Shown here piece by piece: positions 61,134-64,000 of a DNA stretch of 64,000 nucleotides. Source of the DNA: Achromobacter xylosoxidans (GTDB lineage Bacteria > Pseudomonadota > Gammaproteobacteria > Burkholderiales > Burkholderiaceae_B); assembly GCF_001457475.1 (NCBI RefSeq), contig NZ_LN831029.1, positions 248,001 through 312,000 of the forward strand, read 5' to 3'. Numbering within the stretch: position 1 is the stretch's first letter; every line of letters starts with the position of its first letter. Below the pieces are notes generated by a model that saw nothing but the letters and a program-made list of their open reading frames with translations, was not told where the DNA came from and searched no databases. The position numbers and the translations under genes are program-made.

Positions 61134-62558
61134 ATGGAGCAGGACAGCGCGGTGCCAAAGGGAACGCTGGTCGAGCGGCGCTCGATCGACTTCATCCCGG
61201 AAACGGAGCGCCACGGGCGGCTCTATAGCCAGTTCACGCTGTGGCTGGGCGCCAATCTGCAGATCACCGCCATCGTCACGGGCGCCTTGGCGGTGGTGCT
61301 GGGCGGCGACGTATTCTGGTCGCTGGTCGGCCTGTTCGTCGGCCAGGTGTTCGGCGGCGCGGTGATGGCGCTGCACGCGGCGCAGGGCCCCAAACTGGGC
61401 GTGCCGCAGATGATCTCGAGCCGGGTGCAGTTCGGTGTCTATGGCGCCGCCATCCCGATCGTGCTGGTGTGCCTGATGTACCTGGGCTTCACCGCCACCG
61501 GCACGGTGCTGTCGGGGCAGGCCATCGGCCAGTTGCTGGGGGTGAGCGACAGCGCCGGCATTCTGATATTCGCCGCGGTCATCGTGCTGGTGACGGTGTT
61601 CGGCTACCGCATGATCCACATCATTGGCCGCGTGGCCAGCGTGCTGGGCCTGATCGCCTTCGTCTACCTGTTCAGCCGCGTGATCGCGTTGGGCGACGTG
61701 GGGCAATTGCTGCAGATCCGTCATTTCAGCTGGGCCTCGTTCCTGCTCGCGGTGTCGCTGGCGGCGTCCTGGCAGATCGCCTATGGCCCGTATGTGGCGG
61801 ACTACTCGCGCTACCTCCCCAGCCGGACATCTTCGTTCGGGACTTTCCTGGCGGTCGGCCTGGGTTCCGTGCTAGGAGCGCAGATCGCGATGACGCTCGG
61901 GGTGCTGGCGGCGGCCATGGCGGCGGGCCAGTTCGCCGGCCGCGAGGTGGCCTACATCGTCGGCCTGGGCGGCGCCGGCGCCACCGCGGCGGCGCTGTAC
62001 TTCAGCATCGCGTTCGGCAAGGTCACCATCTCGACGCTGAACTCGTACGGCAGCTTCATGTGCATCGCCACCATCATCAGCGGCTTTCGGGGCCATGTGG
62101 ATATCTCGCGGCGCCAGCGGCTGGTGTTCGTGCTGTTGATCGTGGGCGCGGCCACGCTGGTCGCCTGGCTGGGCCAGCATTCGTTCCTGAATGCCTTCAA
62201 GTCGTTCATCCTGTTCCTGCTGGCGTTCTTCACGCCCTGGAGCGCCGTGAACCTGGTCGACTATTACTTCATCAACCGCGAGCGCTACGATGTGGCGGCG
62301 CTGTCCGATCCCGATGGCCGCTACGGCCGCTGGAACTGGCCCGGCATCCTGGTGTATGTGTTCGGCGTGCTGGTGCAGATGCCGTTCATCTCGACCAAGC
62401 TCTATACGGGTCCGCTGGTCGCGCGCCTGGGCGGCGTCGATATCTCGTGGATCATCGGCCTGATCGTGCCCGGGCTGCTCTATTACGTTTTCGCGCGCCG
62501 CGATCCCCGGCCCGCGCCCTGTCCGGCCCCGGCGCGGCGTGGCGCCGACATCGCCTGA
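61134..62558 (+). CDS. NCS1-type permease in the hut operon
   Basis: 474 residues with about 12 membrane segments. The N-terminus [20 protein letters not shown] followed by [20 protein letters not shown] is the nucleobase:cation symporter-1 (CodB-like) signature; [20 protein letters not shown] and [19 protein letters not shown] are also family features. NCS1 members import cytosine, hydantoins, thiamine and similar rings; in a hut operon histidine or urocanate import is the likely job. ATG 61134 follows AAGGAG 8 bases upstream; the frame begins at 61107. HutT of Pseudomonas belongs to a different (APC) family. Confidence 0.88.
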   Translation: MEQDSAVPKGTLVERRSIDFIPETERHGRLYSQFTLWLGANLQITAIVTGALAVVLGGDVFWSLVGLFVGQVFGGAVMALHAAQGPKLGVPQMISSRVQFGVYGAAIPIVLVCLMYLGFTATGTVLSGQAIGQLLGVSDSAGILIFAAVIVLVTVFGYRMIHIIGRVASVLGLIAFVYLFSRVIALGDVGQLLQIRHFSWASFLLAVSLAASWQIAYGPYVADYSRYLPSRTSSFGTFLAVGLGSVLGAQIAMTLGVLAAAMAAGQFAGREVAYIVGLGGAGATAAALYFSIAFGKVTISTLNSYGSFMCIATIISGFRGHVDISRRQRLVFVLLIVGAATLVAWLGQHSFLNAFKSFILFLLAFFTPWSAVNLVDYYFINRERYDVAALSDPDGRYGRWNWPGILVYVFGVLVQMPFISTKLYTGPLVARLGGVDISWIIGLIVPGLLYYVFARRDPRPAPCPAPARRGADIA

Positions 62559-62587
62559 CACCGCATCCCGTCCTGGAGAACAACAAC

Positions 62588-64000
62588 ATGGATCTGCACC
62601 TCAAACCCGGCCACCTGACGCTGGCGCAACTGCGCCAGGTTTACCAGCATCCGGGCCGCGTGACGCTGGACCCGGCCGCCTACGGGCCGATCGACGCCAG
62701 CGTCGCCTGCGTCGAGTGCATCGTCGCCGACGGCCGCACCGCCTATGGCATCAACACCGGCTTTGGCCTGCTGGCCTCCACCCGGATCGCGCGCGAGGAT
62801 CTGGAGGCGCTGCAAAGCTCGCTGGTGCTGTCGCACGCGGCGGGCGTGGGCGAGCCGCTGGGCGACGACATGGTGCGGTTGATCATGGTGCTCAAGATAA
62901 ACAGCCTGGCGCGTGGCCGTTCCGGCATCCGGCGCCGGGTCATCGACAGCCTGATCGCGCTGGTCAACGCGGGCGTCTATCCGCACATTCCGCTCAAGGG
63001 GTCGGTGGGGGCGTCGGGCGACCTGGCGCCGCTGGCGCACATGTCGCTGTTGTTGCTGGGCGAAAGCCGGGCGCGCTGTGACGGCGAATGGCTGCCCGCG
63101 AAGGCGGCGCTGGCGCGCGCCGGCCTGGAACCCCTGACGCTGGCGGCCAAGGAAGGCCTGGCGCTGCTGAACGGCACCCAGGTGTCGACCGCCTACGCGC
63201 TGCGCGGCCTGTTCGAAGCCGAAGACCTGTTGGCGGCCGGCCTGGTATGCGGCAGCCTCAGCGTCGAGGCCATGCTCGGCTCGCGCGTTCCCTTCGACGC
63301 CCGCATCCACGAAGCGCGCGGCCAGCCCGGCCAGATCGACGTGGCCGCGGTATACCGCGACCTGCTGACCGAAGACAGCGAAGTCGGCCATTCGCACGTC
63401 GATTGCGGCAAGGTCCAGGACCCCTACTCGCTGCGTTGCCAACCGCAGGTGATGGGCGCCTGCCTGACGCAGATCCGCCATGTGGCGCAGGTGTTGCAGA
63501 TCGAGGCCAACGCCGTCTCCGACAACCCCCTGGTGTTCGCCGAACAGGGCGATGTGCTGTCGGGCGGAAATTTCCATGCCGAGCCCGTGGCGCTGGTGGC
63601 CGACAACCTGGCCCTGGCGCTGGCCGAGATCGGGGCGCTGTCCGAGCGCCGCATTTCACTGATGATGGACAAGCACATGTCGCAGTTGCCGCCATTCCTG
63701 GTGAGCAATGGCGGCGTCAACTCGGGCTTCATGATCGCGCAGGTCACCGCGGCCGCGCTGGCCAGCGACAACAAGGCCCTGGCCCATCCGGCCAGCGTCG
63801 ACAGCCTGCCGACCTCGGCCAACCAGGAAGACCACGTATCGATGGCGCCCAACGCCGGCAAGCGGCTCTGGCCGATGGCCGACAATGTGCGCGACATCCT
63901 GGCGATCGAATGGCTGGGCGCGTGCCAGGGCCTGGATTTCCGCGCCGGCTTGAAGACATCGCCCAAGCTGGAACGCGCGCGCGGCCTGCTGCGCGGGAAG
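62588..64000 (+). CDS. hutH: Histidine ammonia-lyase (3' end outside window)
   Basis: First step of histidine catabolism: removes ammonia to give trans-urocanate. The frame is open from ATG 62588 to the window end, 471 codons of an expected ~510. The prosthetic MIO group forms from Ala142-Ser143-Gly144 in [16 protein letters not shown], the same numbering as Pseudomonas HutH. Also visible are [26 protein letters not shown] and [16 protein letters not shown]. It is 29 bases after the permease gene and part of the same operon. hutI, hutG or hutF would lie beyond the window. Confidence 0.96.
   Translation, partial: MDLHLKPGHLTLAQLRQVYQHPGRVTLDPAAYGPIDASVACVECIVADGRTAYGINTGFGLLASTRIAREDLEALQSSLVLSHAAGVGEPLGDDMVRLIMVLKINSLARGRSGIRRRVIDSLIALVNAGVYPHIPLKGSVGASGDLAPLAHMSLLLLGESRARCDGEWLPAKAALARAGLEPLTLAAKEGLALLNGTQVSTAYALRGLFEAEDLLAAGLVCGSLSVEAMLGSRVPFDARIHEARGQPGQIDVAAVYRDLLTEDSEVGHSHVDCGKVQDPYSLRCQPQVMGACLTQIRHVAQVLQIEANAVSDNPLVFAEQGDVLSGGNFHAEPVALVADNLALALAEIGALSERRISLMMDKHMSQLPPFLVSNGGVNSGFMIAQVTAAALASDNKALAHPASVDSLPTSANQEDHVSMAPNAGKRLWPMADNVRDILAIEWLGACQGLDFRAGLKTSPKLERARGLLRGK

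Noticed and set aside
59103..61724. 873-codon open frame antisense to hutU
   Set aside because: Same high-GC shadow effect; the sense strand encodes an unmistakable urocanate hydratase.

Overview
The window is high-GC DNA (roughly two thirds G+C by eye) carrying tightly packed genes with many ATGA, GTGA and TGATG stop/start overlaps. The protein families and neighbourhoods (PhaM-like granule protein, AsnC/Lrp beside glmS, DUF4148-like exported protein, ArnT/GtrB-like lipid A modification pair, hut operon with an NCS1 permease) point to a beta-proteobacterium of the Burkholderiales, most like Achromobacter or Bordetella (Alcaligenaceae). This is inference from gene content; no rRNA is present. 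I see no tRNA, rRNA, insertion sequence, prophage or CRISPR array. It reads as a chromosomal segment with a few accessory islets.

Layout. 1-8.5 kb: envelope precursor supply (glmU, an MFS exporter, ugd, a glycosyltransferase, an Lrp-type regulator, glmS), ending in a structured glmS 3' region and a clear terminator. 8.5-12.5 kb: an oxidoreductase, then a lower-GC islet with an LCM-type methyltransferase, an Rrf2 regulator and an MFS exporter; two near-identical 18-bp sites sit before the regulator and before the exporter. 12.6-21.2 kb: an iron/xenosiderophore locus, with a Fur box on a good promoter, an AraC regulator, a TonB-dependent receptor, FepB/D/G/C-like ABC transporter genes and an NtaA/SnaA-type flavin monooxygenase as last gene. 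21.2-27 kb: poorly known proteins, including a CsgG / DUF4810 / GNA1162 lipoprotein trio. 27-34.8 kb: nadA-nadB under a striking palindrome, an MFS/LysR pair, and a divergent carbamoylase / ornithine cyclodeaminase pair. 34.8-40.5 kb: DUF697 GTPase, panB, and a LysR regulator divergent from a sodium symporter plus ureohydrolase (guanidino-compound use). 40.5-43 kb: lipid A or polymer glycosyl transfer pair. 43-51.6 kb: czcCBA heavy-metal efflux divergent from a small exported protein and a two-component system. 51.6-56.2 kb: small exported protein, an unknown protein coupled to a glycosyltransferase, and a lipoprotein 5'-nucleotidase. 56.3-57.8 kb: frmR-frmA formaldehyde detoxification. 57.8-64 kb: histidine utilisation (hutC, hutD, hutU, permease, hutH), cut by the window end.

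The regulatory DNA is unusually readable. Candidate operators that match their neighbouring regulator or pathway are seen for Fur, FrmR, HutC, the Rrf2 protein, the nad genes and the ureohydrolase LysR. The most novel candidates are the Rrf2/methyltransferase/exporter islet, the monooxygenase-ended siderophore operon, the three-lipoprotein operon, and the structured 3' region of glmS.
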